A stretch of 49,729 bases of DNA from Alphaproteobacteria bacterium (GTDB lineage Bacteria; Pseudomonadota; Alphaproteobacteria; ATCC43930; CGMCC-115725), in the NCBI GenBank assembly GCA_019240125.1, contig JAFAYW010000292.1, forward strand, positions 1-49,729. Reading direction: 5' to 3'. The notes beneath the pieces were generated by a model that ran no database searches, was not told the origin of the DNA, and saw only the letters and a program-made list of their open reading frames with translations. Of the stretch, positions 8,778 through 17,431 are shown in pieces; positions within the stretch are counted from its first letter, which is position 1, and each line of letters begins with the position of its first letter. Position numbers and translations under genes: made by a program.

Positions 8778-10211
8778 CTAACGATGGTGACCGCCACCGC
8801 CGCCGTGAAAGCCGCCGCCGTGAAAGCCACCACCACCATGGAAGCCGCCGCCGCCGAAGCCAAAGCTGCGCGCGCCACCAAAATGCGCGCCGCCGCCACC
8901 AAAGCCGCCGAAATGCGCGACCGAACGGGCCGCGAAATGGCCGTTCATGCCGCCGAACCGGCTGCCAAAGCGCGGCGCACCCCGCGCGAAACCGCGCGCC
9001 GCCGCGAATTGGCGCGGTCCCGCGAAACCGCGAGCCCTAACGCCGGGGCCGCGGTATCCCCCGGGAGCGGCGCGTGCGGCAAACCCGCGCGCCGCCGGGC
9101 CGGGAACACCGCCGCGGATCGCATTGCCCGCGATGACGGATCGGTTACCGAGGGCCGCTACCGCGCCTCGCGCTGCCACGACGCCCAGAGCGCCGATCGC
9201 TCCGATCCGCGCCGGATCGTGCACCCACACGCCACCGGCAAACGCCGGATAACGCGGCGCTAAGCTGGCATATCTTCCCTGATCGACGATGATATGCCCC
9301 GTGCCCCAGTCGATCCGGTCCCAACCCCACAGGGGCGCGTACCACCACGCCAGATCAAGGACAGGATAGTAACCAACTTCGACCCCGGGCACGTAGACGA
9401 GGCTGGGAGGTGGCGGAAAATCCATCGGCGGGCTGGGGTATGGCCAATGCCCATAGGCCAACCGGGTATTGTAGGCCGGTACGCAAACCGGACCGTTATC
9501 GACCGCCGCGATCGTGATGTGGCCGCCTTCATCCGCGACGGTGCAATGGCATTGCGGCGTCTGTTTCAGATTGCCGGCGGCCATCGCGAGGTGCCGCAGC
9601 CGCTGCACCGATGCCATCACGTCGGCCTGCTGCGAAACAAAGGCGGTGCCGAGATCGCGCAGCCAGTCGAGACGGTCGCTCATCACCGTCAGCACCCGAT
9701 CAAACGGTACCAGCGCCATGACGCTCGGGTCCCATCCTTTCGCCTTCATCGCCTCAAAGCGTGCGCTGCCTTGCAGATGCCTGGTCGCCGGCTGGGCGAC
9801 CCAGCGGGCCGCATCGATGACCTGCAGCGGATAGGTTGAGGCCATCAGGATCTGGCCGAGCAGCTGATCGGGATAAAGGGCGACCGGTGCAAGCAGCTGG
9901 TCGAGCTGCTCCGGACTGAATTTCTGCGCGGCCTGGGTCGCGCCCGGCGCCGTCGTCGTGGCTGTGGCGGGAGCAGTCGGTGCCGGCGCCGCCGCCTGTG
10001 TCGGGGCGGCTGGCGGGGCGGCTGGTGGCGAGGTCGGCTGCTGCGTGCCTTGGACGGGGGTCGCGGCCTGGGCCTGCGGTGGTGCAGACGTCGACGCCGG
10101 CGGAATGATCGCTTCCCCAGGCCCAGGAGGCGCCTCCGCGGCAAAAGCGGTGACGGAGACCGCCGTCATCAGCGCGAGGGCACTCACCGAGAGCTTGTTG
10201 AAACGCAGCAT
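8778..10211 (-). CDS. DUF3300-domain exported protein with Gly/His-rich tail
   Basis: This protein has about 477 residues. The start chosen is the ATG at 10211, which has a GGGGAGTGGAG ribosome site and begins a clear signal peptide (MLRFNKLSVSALALMTAVSVTA then FAAEA). A longer frame upstream has no such support. A Pro/Ala/Thr/Gln-rich linker (27-96) leads to the DUF3300 domain (about 98-270) with FSPEQLDQLLAPVALYPDQL, ILMASTYPLQVIDAARW and DPSVMALVPFDRVLTVM. The last 130 residues are Gly, Ala, Arg and Phe rich and end in repeated GGGFHGGG units and GGGGGHHR, which could bind metal or cell-surface polymer. The function of DUF3300 is not established. It lies 55 bases downstream of the ABC1-kinase gene. 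Confidence 0.85.
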   Translation of the reverse strand: MLRFNKLSVSALALMTAVSVTAFAAEAPPGPGEAIIPPASTSAPPQAQAATPVQGTQQPTSPPAAPPAAPTQAAAPAPTAPATATTTAPGATQAAQKFSPEQLDQLLAPVALYPDQLLGQILMASTYPLQVIDAARWVAQPATRHLQGSARFEAMKAKGWDPSVMALVPFDRVLTVMSDRLDWLRDLGTAFVSQQADVMASVQRLRHLAMAAGNLKQTPQCHCTVADEGGHITIAAVDNGPVCVPAYNTRLAYGHWPYPSPPMDFPPPPSLVYVPGVEVGYYPVLDLAWWYAPLWGWDRIDWGTGHIIVDQGRYASLAPRYPAFAGGVWVHDPARIGAIGALGVVAARGAVAALGNRSVIAGNAIRGGVPGPAARGFAARAAPGGYRGPGVRARGFAGPRQFAAARGFARGAPRFGSRFGGMNGHFAARSVAHFGGFGGGGAHFGGARSFGFGGGGFHGGGGFHGGGFHGGGGGHHR

Positions 10212-10266
10212 GGTCTTACTCCACTCCCCGTTGCCGCCGCCACCCCTCGAACGAGACGCGCGGCAG

Positions 10267-11637
10267 CTAGGTTCCTTGGGCTGCGGGCTCCTCCTGCAGC
10301 GCCGGAACGCCCGCCCGCTGCAAGGCTTCCCGCTGCCGCCGTGCCAGCACCGCCTCGTCGAAATCATCAATCAGATCATGAAACAGGCGGTGCCAGTTGA
10401 CCTGCGCCTGGATGTGCAGAAACACCGAGCCCAACCCCACCGCGGCGCGGTCCATGAAGACAAAGGCCCGGGGTGGCTTGATCCCGCCGAGCCGCCGCAG
10501 ATCCTCGTGTACGCTATCGACGATCCTGCGGCCGTCCTCGCCGCCGCCAACCCGCCGCTCCTGGATCATGCGCGCGCGGTCATCGAGCAGGGGGCCGTAT
10601 ACAAAAGTCGCCCAGCGGTTCAGCACGTCGATCAGCTCATGCGACAGATCGCCAAAGCCCCAAGCATGATACGCAGAGACCGCGAGGTCGCGGTCATCGC
10701 GTTCGAGCGCATGATAGAGATCGATCACCGCCTTGACGAAGCTGGGGGGGAAGATGCGTATACAGCCGAAATCGAGCAGATTGACGGTGTGATCCGGCGC
10801 CACGGTGTAGTTGCCGAGATGCGGGTCGCCATGAATGACACCGTAATTGTAAAACGGCAGATACCAGACGCGGAACATGCGCAGGGCGATCTCATTGCGG
10901 ACCGCAAGCGGCGCCTTGGCGATTTCGACAATGGGCCCGCCATCGAGCCACGTCATGCTCAGCAGACGCCGGGTTGAGAGCTCGTCGATGGCGCGCGGCA
11001 CGGCAACGCCCGGCTCGTCCTTGAGGATTTCCCCGTACAGGCGCATGTGCGCGGCCTCGCGCGTATAATCCAGTTCCTCGCGCAGCCGGTCGGCGATTTC
11101 GGCGTGGATGTCGCCGGTCGTGACGGTCCGGTCATAGCGCTCATACAGGCCCATGGCGAGCTTGAGCTGTGTCAGGTCGGCTTCGACGGCGGCCGACATG
11201 TCCGGGTATTGCAGTTTGCAGGCGAGCCTGGTGCCGTCGAGCGCGACGGCTCGGTGCACCTGACCGAGCGAGGCGGCGCGCGCCGCCTCATGCTCGAAAC
11301 TCTGGAAGCGGCTCTGCCAGTCCGCGCCTAGCTCGCCCATCATGCGGCGACGGACAAACGGCCATCCCATCGCCGGCGCGTTGGACTGCAACTGCACGAG
11401 CTCGCGGACATATTCCTCGGGCAATGCGTCTGGGATCGTGGCGAGCAATTGCGCCACCTTCATCAGCGGCCCCTTGATGCCGCCCAGCGCCGCCTTGAGA
11501 TCGGCGGCGTGCCGCTCGCGGTTGATCGGCAACCCGAGATAGCGCTCACCGGCGAGGCGCGCGGCCAACCCGCCCATCGCACCGCTCACGCGGGCGTAGC
11601 GGCGCACCCTTCCGGAAAAGCTGTCTTCATCACTCAC
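10267..11637 (-). CDS. ABC1/AarF/UbiB-family atypical kinase
   Basis: The GTG at 11637 is preferred over an in-frame upstream ATG at 11712 because GAGAGGA lies about nine bases before it; this gives 456 residues. The family signature segment reads KGPLMKVAQLLATIPDALP (55-73), with Ala in place of the usual Gly of KxGQ. The Ala-rich loop AASLGQVHRA (121-130), Lys141 in CKLQYP, the catalytic loop HGDPHLGNY and the metal motif DFGCIR are all present. UbiB-type proteins act at the inner membrane in ubiquinone assembly or lipid-linked metabolism and may work as ATPases. No ubi genes are nearby. This subgroup differs from classic UbiB in lacking two C-terminal membrane helices, as far as can be read. 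Confidence 0.88.
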   Translation of the reverse strand: MSDEDSFSGRVRRYARVSGAMGGLAARLAGERYLGLPINRERHAADLKAALGGIKGPLMKVAQLLATIPDALPEEYVRELVQLQSNAPAMGWPFVRRRMMGELGADWQSRFQSFEHEAARAASLGQVHRAVALDGTRLACKLQYPDMSAAVEADLTQLKLAMGLYERYDRTVTTGDIHAEIADRLREELDYTREAAHMRLYGEILKDEPGVAVPRAIDELSTRRLLSMTWLDGGPIVEIAKAPLAVRNEIALRMFRVWYLPFYNYGVIHGDPHLGNYTVAPDHTVNLLDFGCIRIFPPSFVKAVIDLYHALERDDRDLAVSAYHAWGFGDLSHELIDVLNRWATFVYGPLLDDRARMIQERRVGGGEDGRRIVDSVHEDLRRLGGIKPPRAFVFMDRAAVGLGSVFLHIQAQVNWHRLFHDLIDDFDEAVLARRQREALQRAGVPALQEEPAAQGT

Positions 11638-11956
11638 GCCGTATGATCCTCTCGCGAGCTCAGAAGTTGAACCCCCAGATGTCGCAATCAAGCCGGCTGA
11701 CAATGGCCACACAGCCGACAGGCAGCATCAGGCAGGCCGACGCCCAAGCCGCTTAAAGGGATATGTGGGCACAGCGGCAATCCCCAATTGCGGCACGATG
11801 TCTAACGCTCCCTTGCGCGTTCAGTGTCGGGCGGAAAGCAGCCGCGACCGCATTGCGTTCAGCAGGAGCTGACCGGGATAGAGCAGCACCGGCCTTTCGC
11901 GGGATTGCGGTTGCAGGCGAGCGAGAAACGACGGCCCCGACAGGGGGCGAGCCATC
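11638..11956. other. Gene-free gap between the ABC1-kinase and sthA
   Basis: This 319-base stretch lies between the start of the kinase gene and the stop of sthA, both on the minus strand. It must hold the kinase 5' region. The open frames that cross it look like shadows with no family resemblance. Apart from the hairpin close to sthA, no repeat or convincing sigma-70 promoter is seen. Confidence 0.5.
11934..11948 (-). terminator. Possible terminator of sthA
   Basis: GCCCC and GGGGC form a five-base-pair stem with a five-base loop, eight bases beyond the sthA stop. On the minus strand it is followed within a few bases by a short T-containing run (CGTCGTTTCT). The stem is short, so this is tentative. 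Confidence 0.35.
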
Positions 11957-13408
11957 TCACACGGTGATCGGCGCGTTGGCAATGTCCTCCTCTTGGAAGG
12001 TGCCGATGCGGTTGACCCCGTCAAACGCCGCAACCTTGTAGCATTCCGCGAGGGTCGGGTAGTTGAAGACTGTATTGATGAAGTAATCGATCGTGCCCTT
12101 AAACGCCAACACCGCCTGGCCGATATGGATCAGCTCGCTGGCGCCATCACCGATGATGTGAATGCCGAGCAGTTCGCGGGTCTCGCTATGGAAGATCAGC
12201 TTCAGCAATCCGGTTGTGTCGCCGATGATCTGGCCACGTGCAATCTCGCGATAACGCGCCTTGCCGACCTCATATGGCACGGCTTCGTGGGTCAGCTCCT
12301 CTTCGGTCTTACCGACCATCGATATTTCCGGCACCGAGTAAATACCGTAAGGAAACAAAGAGGGCGCGCTTGACGCCTTGATGCCGAAAGCGTGGCAGAC
12401 CGCGAGCCGTCCCTGCTCCATTGAGGTGGAGGCCAGGGCGGGGAAGCCGATCACGTCACCCACCGCGTAGATGCTCGGCACCTCGGTACGATAATGCTCG
12501 TCAACAACGAGGCGCCCGCGATCGTCGCAAGCCAGACCGCATTGATCGAGCGACAGCTTCTGCGTCGCGCCGGTGCGGCCGACAGAATACAGCGCCTTGT
12601 CGGCGAGGATGGTCTTGCCGCTTTCCAGGTGCAGCCGCACCCGGCTGCCCTGATCGCCGGCGACCCGTTCGATGCTGTGCACGCTTTCATTGAGACGCAG
12701 CGTCACCCGGTTTTCCCGCAAGTGGTAACCGAGCGTGTCAACGATCTCCTCGTCTACGAACGGCAACAGGCGATGGCGCTTGTCGATCAATGTCACCCGC
12801 ACGCCGAGGGCGGCGAAAATGCTGGCGTACTCGCAGCCGATAACCCCGGCGCCGACCACCGCAAGCGTGCGTGGCAGCTTGTCGAGCTTGAGGACATCGT
12901 CACTGGTGAAGATGTCGCGACCGTCGAGCGGTATATGCGGGTCGCGCGTCGTATCGGTGCCGGTGGCGATAATGATCTTGCGCGCCGTTACCGTCCGGGC
13001 CGTGCTTCCATCGATAAAATCGAGCCGCAAGGTCTCGGGACCACAGAAGGTAGCGGTCGCCGAGATCAGTTCGACGCCATTACGCATCAACTGATGCCGC
13101 GTCACGTCGATCTCGTGCTGGATGACCTTGTTGGTGCGAACCAGCAGATCCTGGATCGTGATGTTCTGCTTAACCGTATAGGAGGCGCCGTAGAACTCGC
13201 GCGAGCGATAGCCCGACAATTCCAGGACGGCTTCGCGCAGAGTTTTGGAGGGGATCGTGCCCAGATTGACGCTGACCCCTCCGAGGACGGTGGTGCGCTC
13301 GACCACGGCGACACGCTTATCCAGCTTAGCGCCCTGGATCGCCGCCCGCTTGCCGGCCGGCCCCGAGCCGATCACCAGCAGGTCGTAATCGTAATGCTCC
13401 AAGCTCAC
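11957..13408 (-). CDS. sthA: Soluble pyridine nucleotide transhydrogenase SthA-like flavoprotein
   Basis: This 483-residue flavoprotein belongs to the disulfide-reductase superfamily and is expected to move reducing equivalents between NADPH and NAD+. The GTG at 13408 is preferred because GGGGAGGG precedes it and it gives the usual N-terminus, EHYDYDLLVIGSGPAG. FAD motif GSGPAG is at 14-19. The segment VLGGVSVNLGTIPSKTLREAVL (41-62) is the SthA hallmark (GTIPSKTLREA), but the two redox-active cysteines of true disulfide reductases are absent. The second NAD motif VVGAGVIGCEYASIFAALG, the FAD motif SIYAVGDVIG and the C-terminal dimer interface follow. A longer GTG start at 13441 is possible but has a poor ribosome site. 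Confidence 0.9.
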   Translation of the reverse strand: MSLEHYDYDLLVIGSGPAGKRAAIQGAKLDKRVAVVERTTVLGGVSVNLGTIPSKTLREAVLELSGYRSREFYGASYTVKQNITIQDLLVRTNKVIQHEIDVTRHQLMRNGVELISATATFCGPETLRLDFIDGSTARTVTARKIIIATGTDTTRDPHIPLDGRDIFTSDDVLKLDKLPRTLAVVGAGVIGCEYASIFAALGVRVTLIDKRHRLLPFVDEEIVDTLGYHLRENRVTLRLNESVHSIERVAGDQGSRVRLHLESGKTILADKALYSVGRTGATQKLSLDQCGLACDDRGRLVVDEHYRTEVPSIYAVGDVIGFPALASTSMEQGRLAVCHAFGIKASSAPSLFPYGIYSVPEISMVGKTEEELTHEAVPYEVGKARYREIARGQIIGDTTGLLKLIFHSETRELLGIHIIGDGASELIHIGQAVLAFKGTIDYFINTVFNYPTLAECYKVAAFDGVNRIGTFQEEDIANAPITV

Positions 13409-13519
13409 CTCCCAGCCCTCCCCAATAGGCGAGCGGCACACGGCAGCTTATCCGCCGTATGTTAAGGCTGCATTAAGCATACCAGTTGATCCGTAGCCCG
13501 CGGCGGTAGTGCAAGCCGA

Positions 13520-13582
13520 TTTGGCCGGCCAAACCCATGCAAATCGCGAAGTCGCCGCTTCGCATTGCATTCTGACAATGCA
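13520..13582. other. Cluster of three dyads between sthA and pepF
   Basis: Three perfect inverted repeats lie close together: the 14-bp palindrome TTTGGCCGGCCAAA (13520-13533); GCGAAG/CTTCGC with a six-base loop (13546-13563); and TGCATT/AATGCA with a five-base loop (13566-13582). They are downstream of pepF and upstream of sthA on the minus strand. The two hairpins could end or attenuate pepF transcription, and the palindrome could be an operator for sthA. No long T-run follows. Confidence 0.4.
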
Positions 13583-13601
13583 TTTTGCGCGCGCGGCCGG
13601 C

Positions 13602-15413
13602 TTAGCCGAGCACTTCCAGCTCGTCGATAAATTCCGCGATGATCCCGAGCCCCTTTGACCAGAACGCCGGGTCGGCGGCGTTGAGGTCGAACGGCGCCAG
13701 CAAGTCGCGATGCCGCAGCGTGCCGCCCGCCCGCAGCATGGTCAGATAACGCTTGGCGAACCCCTCATGCGCGTCTTCATAAACCGCATACAGCGAGTTC
13801 ACCAGGCAGTCGCCGAAGGCATAGGCGTAGACATAAAACGGCGAGTGGATGAAATGCGGGATGTAGCTCCAGTAGTAGCGATAGGCGTCGTCGAGCCGCA
13901 GGGCCGGGCCGAGGCTTTCGCGCTGCACCTCCATCCAGATGTCGCACAGCCGTTCGGCCGTCAGTTCGGCCTCGCGGCGCTCGTCATGCACCCGCTTCTC
14001 GAAGGTGACGAAGGCGATCTGGCGCACGACCGTGTTCAGCATGTCCTCGACCTTGGCGGCGATCATGATCTTGCGCCGCGCCGGGTCGCTCTCGCGGGCC
14101 AGAAAGGCGCGGAAGGTCAGCATCTCGCCAAACACCGATGCCGTCTCGGCGAGGGTCAGCGGTGTGTCGGCCATCAGGGCGCCCTGATCGGCGGCCAGTA
14201 CCTGATGCACGCCATGCCCAAGCTCATGCGCGAGGGTCATTACGTCGCGCAGCTTGCCCTGGTAGTTAAGCAGCAGATAGGGGTGTGCGCCTGGCACGGT
14301 CGGGTGCGCGAAGGCGCCCGGCGACTTGCCCGGCCGCACCGGTGCGTCGATCCAGCGCGACGCGAAAAACCGCTCGCCGACGGCCGCCATGTCCGGCGAG
14401 AACGCGCGGTACGCCGTCAGGACCATGTCGCGCGCTTCCGGCCAGGAGACGTGACGATCGACATCGCTGGGGAGCGGTGCATTGCGGTCCCAGAACGGCA
14501 ATTGCTCGACACCGAACCAACCGGCCTTGAGCCGGTAATAGCGATGCGCCAGACGCGGATAGCTGTCGCGCACCGCCGCGATCAGCGCCTCCACCACATC
14601 ATCCTCGACAAGGTTCGACAGATTGCGCGCCGAGATCGGGTGAGCGAAGTGCCGCCAGCGATCCTCGACCTCCTTGTCCTTGGCCAGCGTGTTGGTAATC
14701 AGCGCAAAGGTGCGGCCGTGTCGCCCCAGAACATCGCCGATGCTGAGTGCCGCCTCCCGGCGTACTGCCGCGTCACTGTCGGAGAGCAGGTTGAGCGCCT
14801 CCGCCTCGGTCAGCTCGCGGCCGCGAAACGCGAAGCGCAGATCGGCGATGGTTTCATCGAACAGGCGCATCCAGGCGGCGCGGCCCGCCACCGACTTCTC
14901 GTGCAACAGCTTTTCGAGATCGTCGCTGAGCTGGTGCGGCCGCTGTGCCCGCACATCGCGCAGCCACGGCGCGTAATGCGCCAGCGTCGGATCGGCGAAT
15001 TTCGCCTCTAGATCAGCATCCTCGATGCGATTGAGCTCGAGCGTGAAGAACAGCAGATCTGTGGAGATCGCATTGATCCGCTCCTGCATGGTCTGCGCGA
15101 ATCGGGCGATGTCGGGATCGGCGATGTTCCCGGCCCGCATCAGATCCGCATAGCTGAGGATGCGCCCCGCAACCTCCTGCATCCGCTCGTATTCGCGGAT
15201 GGCGGCGCCGAGCTTGGCGCCGGGGAGCGCCACAACCTTGGTCTGATAGCGGCCGTGGAACGCGCTTGCGTCCGTCGCCAGCGTTGTAAGGTCACGCGTC
15301 AGTTCCGGGCTGTCGCGGCCGGGGTACAGATCGCTCAGATCCCACTCGGGGAGCGGCTGCACCCCGGTGGATCGAGTCGCGGCGGGATCGGCGGCATCGT
15401 GCGGTGCGGGCAT
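13602..15413 (-). CDS. pepF: M3-family oligoendopeptidase F
   Basis: This 603-residue cytoplasmic zinc metallopeptidase cleaves short peptides. The ATG at 15413 has GAGG six bases upstream and is preferred over a TTG five codons earlier. The N-terminal PEWDLSDLYPG and the helical region LSYADLMRAG are typical of PepF. The zinc site is HELGH (396-400) within VMTLAHELGHGVHQVL, and the downstream glutamate ligand is expected in the LAETASVFGEMLTF helix. The C-terminal IPHFIHSPFYVYAYAFGDCLVNSLY segment carries the substrate-contacting His and Tyr residues of the M3 family. It is monocistronic as far as can be seen; the divergent acyl-CoA synthetase begins 133 bases away. Confidence 0.92.
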   Translation of the reverse strand: MPAPHDAADPAATRSTGVQPLPEWDLSDLYPGRDSPELTRDLTTLATDASAFHGRYQTKVVALPGAKLGAAIREYERMQEVAGRILSYADLMRAGNIADPDIARFAQTMQERINAISTDLLFFTLELNRIEDADLEAKFADPTLAHYAPWLRDVRAQRPHQLSDDLEKLLHEKSVAGRAAWMRLFDETIADLRFAFRGRELTEAEALNLLSDSDAAVRREAALSIGDVLGRHGRTFALITNTLAKDKEVEDRWRHFAHPISARNLSNLVEDDVVEALIAAVRDSYPRLAHRYYRLKAGWFGVEQLPFWDRNAPLPSDVDRHVSWPEARDMVLTAYRAFSPDMAAVGERFFASRWIDAPVRPGKSPGAFAHPTVPGAHPYLLLNYQGKLRDVMTLAHELGHGVHQVLAADQGALMADTPLTLAETASVFGEMLTFRAFLARESDPARRKIMIAAKVEDMLNTVVRQIAFVTFEKRVHDERREAELTAERLCDIWMEVQRESLGPALRLDDAYRYYWSYIPHFIHSPFYVYAYAFGDCLVNSLYAVYEDAHEGFAKRYLTMLRAGGTLRHRDLLAPFDLNAADPAFWSKGLGIIAEFIDELEVLG

Positions 15414-15546
15414 TCTAAGCCTCGGCAAAATCGGGCATCATGCCGGCTGGATATGGGGCGAGGCCAAGGGCGCGCCAACCGGGCGCACCGTATCGGCACT
15501 CCGACAGCGCCAACGCGCGCGGTGGCCGTCAAGGGCGGGGAAACGC

Positions 15547-17343
15547 ATGGATTACGCAAGCTGGCGCAGCCTGCCGGCAATGTTTTTTGATGTGGCGCGC
15601 GGGCGCGGCTCGCGGCCGTTTCTGTGGGCCAAGCGCGAGCGGCAATACCGCGCGCTCAGCTGGGACGAGGCCGCCGATCAGGTCGGTCGGCTGGCGCGCG
15701 GGCTGGTCGCGCTTGGCATCGAGCCCGGCGATCGGGTCGCGCTGGTCGCCGAGAATCGACCGGAATGGATCGTCGCCGATCTCGCGATCATGACCATGGG
15801 CGGAGTGACGGTGCCGGCCTACGTGACCAACACGGTTGACGACCACCGCCACATCCTCGGCAATAGCGGGGCACGCGCGGCGATCGTCTCGACGACAGCA
15901 CTGGCGGAGCGGCTGATCCCGGCCGCCGCGCAGGTGCCGAGCGTGCGCGCGATTGTCACCATGGAACCCCCGGGCAACGCAACCGGCGGATCGCTCGATA
16001 TCCGCTCCTGGGAGGCGGTACTGGCACTGGGCGCGGCGCGCCCGGACGATGTGGCTGACCGCGTATCCCAACTCGCGTCCGCACAGACCGCTTGCATCAT
16101 CTACACCTCGGGCACAGGCGGGGTGCCGAAGGGCGTGCTGCTCAGCCACCGCAACCTGATCGGGAACTGCCGCGGCGCCTACCACCTGCTCGAAATGCTC
16201 GGCCTCGGCGACGAAAAATTTCTGAGCTTCCTGCCGCTGTCGCATTCCTACGAGCATACCGCGGGGATGATGTTCCCGATCTCGATCGGCGCCGAAATCT
16301 ATTTCGCCGAGGGCGCCGAAACGCTGGCGGCCAACCTGCTGGAGGTACGCCCGACCATCATGACCGCGGTGCCGCGCCTCTACGAGACGATGCACCAGCG
16401 CATCCGCCTCGCGATGGAACGCGAGCAGGGGCTGAAACGCCGCCTGTTCGAGCAGGCGGTCGCCAGCGGCCGCAAGCGGCTCGATGGCGTCGCGCTGTCC
16501 TTTGGCGAGCGGCTGGCCGAGCCGCTCCTCGAAAAACTCGTGCGCGACAAGGTGCGGGCGCGGTTTGGCGGGAGGCTGAAGGCGATGGTGTCCGGCGGCG
16601 CGCCGCTCAACCCGGAGATCGGCAGCTTCTTCCTGGCGCTCGGAGTGCGGCTGTTGCAGGGCTACGGCCAGACCGAGGCGGCGCCAGTGGTGTGCTGCAA
16701 CCGGCCCGACAAGGTCAAGATCGACTCGGTCGGGCCGCCGCTCGACGGCGTCGAGGTGCGGATCGCTGAAGACGGCGAAATCCTCGTGCGCGGCGACAAT
16801 GTCATGCAGGGCTATTGGAGCGACCCCGAGGCGACCGCCCGCACCCTGACCGATGGCTGGCTGCACACCGGCGATATCGGCGCGCTGGACGCCGACGGCT
16901 ACCTGCGGATCACCGACCGCAAGCGCGACTTCATCAAGAACTCGGGCGGCGACATGATCGCGCCGGCGCGGGTCGAGGGTGCCTTGACGCTGACGCCCGA
17001 GATCGCGCAGGCGATGGTGTTCGGCGATCGCCGCCCCTATCTCGTCGCGGTTATCGTGCCCGACCCGGATTTCGCCCGGCGGTTTACCCGCGATGGCAAA
17101 GCCGACCTTGCCGCGCTGGCGGGCGATGGGGATATGCACAAGGCGATGGGCGAGGTGGTGGCGCGGGTCAATCAGACGCTCCCCACCGCCGAGCGGGTGC
17201 GCCGCTTCGTCATCGCGCACGAGCCGTTCAGCCTCGCCAACGCGCAGCTCACCCCGACCCTAAAAATCCGTCGACACGCCATCCGCGCCGCCTATCAGAG
17301 CGCCTTCGATACGCTTTATGAGGGCAAGGGCATGGCCGCGTAA
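15547..17343 (+). CDS. Long-chain acyl-CoA synthetase (AMP-forming)
   Basis: This 598-residue member of the adenylate-forming superfamily activates a fatty or related acid to its CoA thioester. The ATG at 15547 fits the family start and has GGGG upstream; the open frame extends earlier without support. Motif A3 is YTSGTGGVPKG (186-196), the FLPLSHSYEHTAG region is typical of long-chain synthetases, A5 is GYGQTE (372-377), A7 is TGD (441-443), and DRKRDFIKNSGGDMIAP (458-474) is the hinge region. The C-terminal LTPTLKIRR carries the likely catalytic lysine. It is followed after 88 bases by a binding-protein gene on the same strand, but a shared pathway is not evident. Confidence 0.92.
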   Translation: MDYASWRSLPAMFFDVARGRGSRPFLWAKRERQYRALSWDEAADQVGRLARGLVALGIEPGDRVALVAENRPEWIVADLAIMTMGGVTVPAYVTNTVDDHRHILGNSGARAAIVSTTALAERLIPAAAQVPSVRAIVTMEPPGNATGGSLDIRSWEAVLALGAARPDDVADRVSQLASAQTACIIYTSGTGGVPKGVLLSHRNLIGNCRGAYHLLEMLGLGDEKFLSFLPLSHSYEHTAGMMFPISIGAEIYFAEGAETLAANLLEVRPTIMTAVPRLYETMHQRIRLAMEREQGLKRRLFEQAVASGRKRLDGVALSFGERLAEPLLEKLVRDKVRARFGGRLKAMVSGGAPLNPEIGSFFLALGVRLLQGYGQTEAAPVVCCNRPDKVKIDSVGPPLDGVEVRIAEDGEILVRGDNVMQGYWSDPEATARTLTDGWLHTGDIGALDADGYLRITDRKRDFIKNSGGDMIAPARVEGALTLTPEIAQAMVFGDRRPYLVAVIVPDPDFARRFTRDGKADLAALAGDGDMHKAMGEVVARVNQTLPTAERVRRFVIAHEPFSLANAQLTPTLKIRRHAIRAAYQSAFDTLYEGKGMAA

Positions 17344-17431
17344 GCCCGCGGCACCATTCCTGCTTCGGATACATCGTCCGAACATCGCCCGAAGCGGGCA
17401 CGGCATTGCCGCATGGACAGGAGGCCGAGGA

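Noticed and set aside
8790-8920. Short repeats resembling a CRISPR or minisatellite
   Set aside because: They are GC-rich codon repeats coding for the Gly/His tail of the DUF3300 protein; no spacer pattern exists.
10212-10370. N-terminal extension of the DUF3300 frame
   Set aside because: It is Arg/Cys-rich, overlaps the end of the kinase gene and precedes a good ribosome site and signal peptide at 10211.
11763-12041. Plus-strand frame in the gap beside sthA
   Set aside because: Half of it is antisense to sthA, composition is irregular, and no ribosome site or motif is seen.
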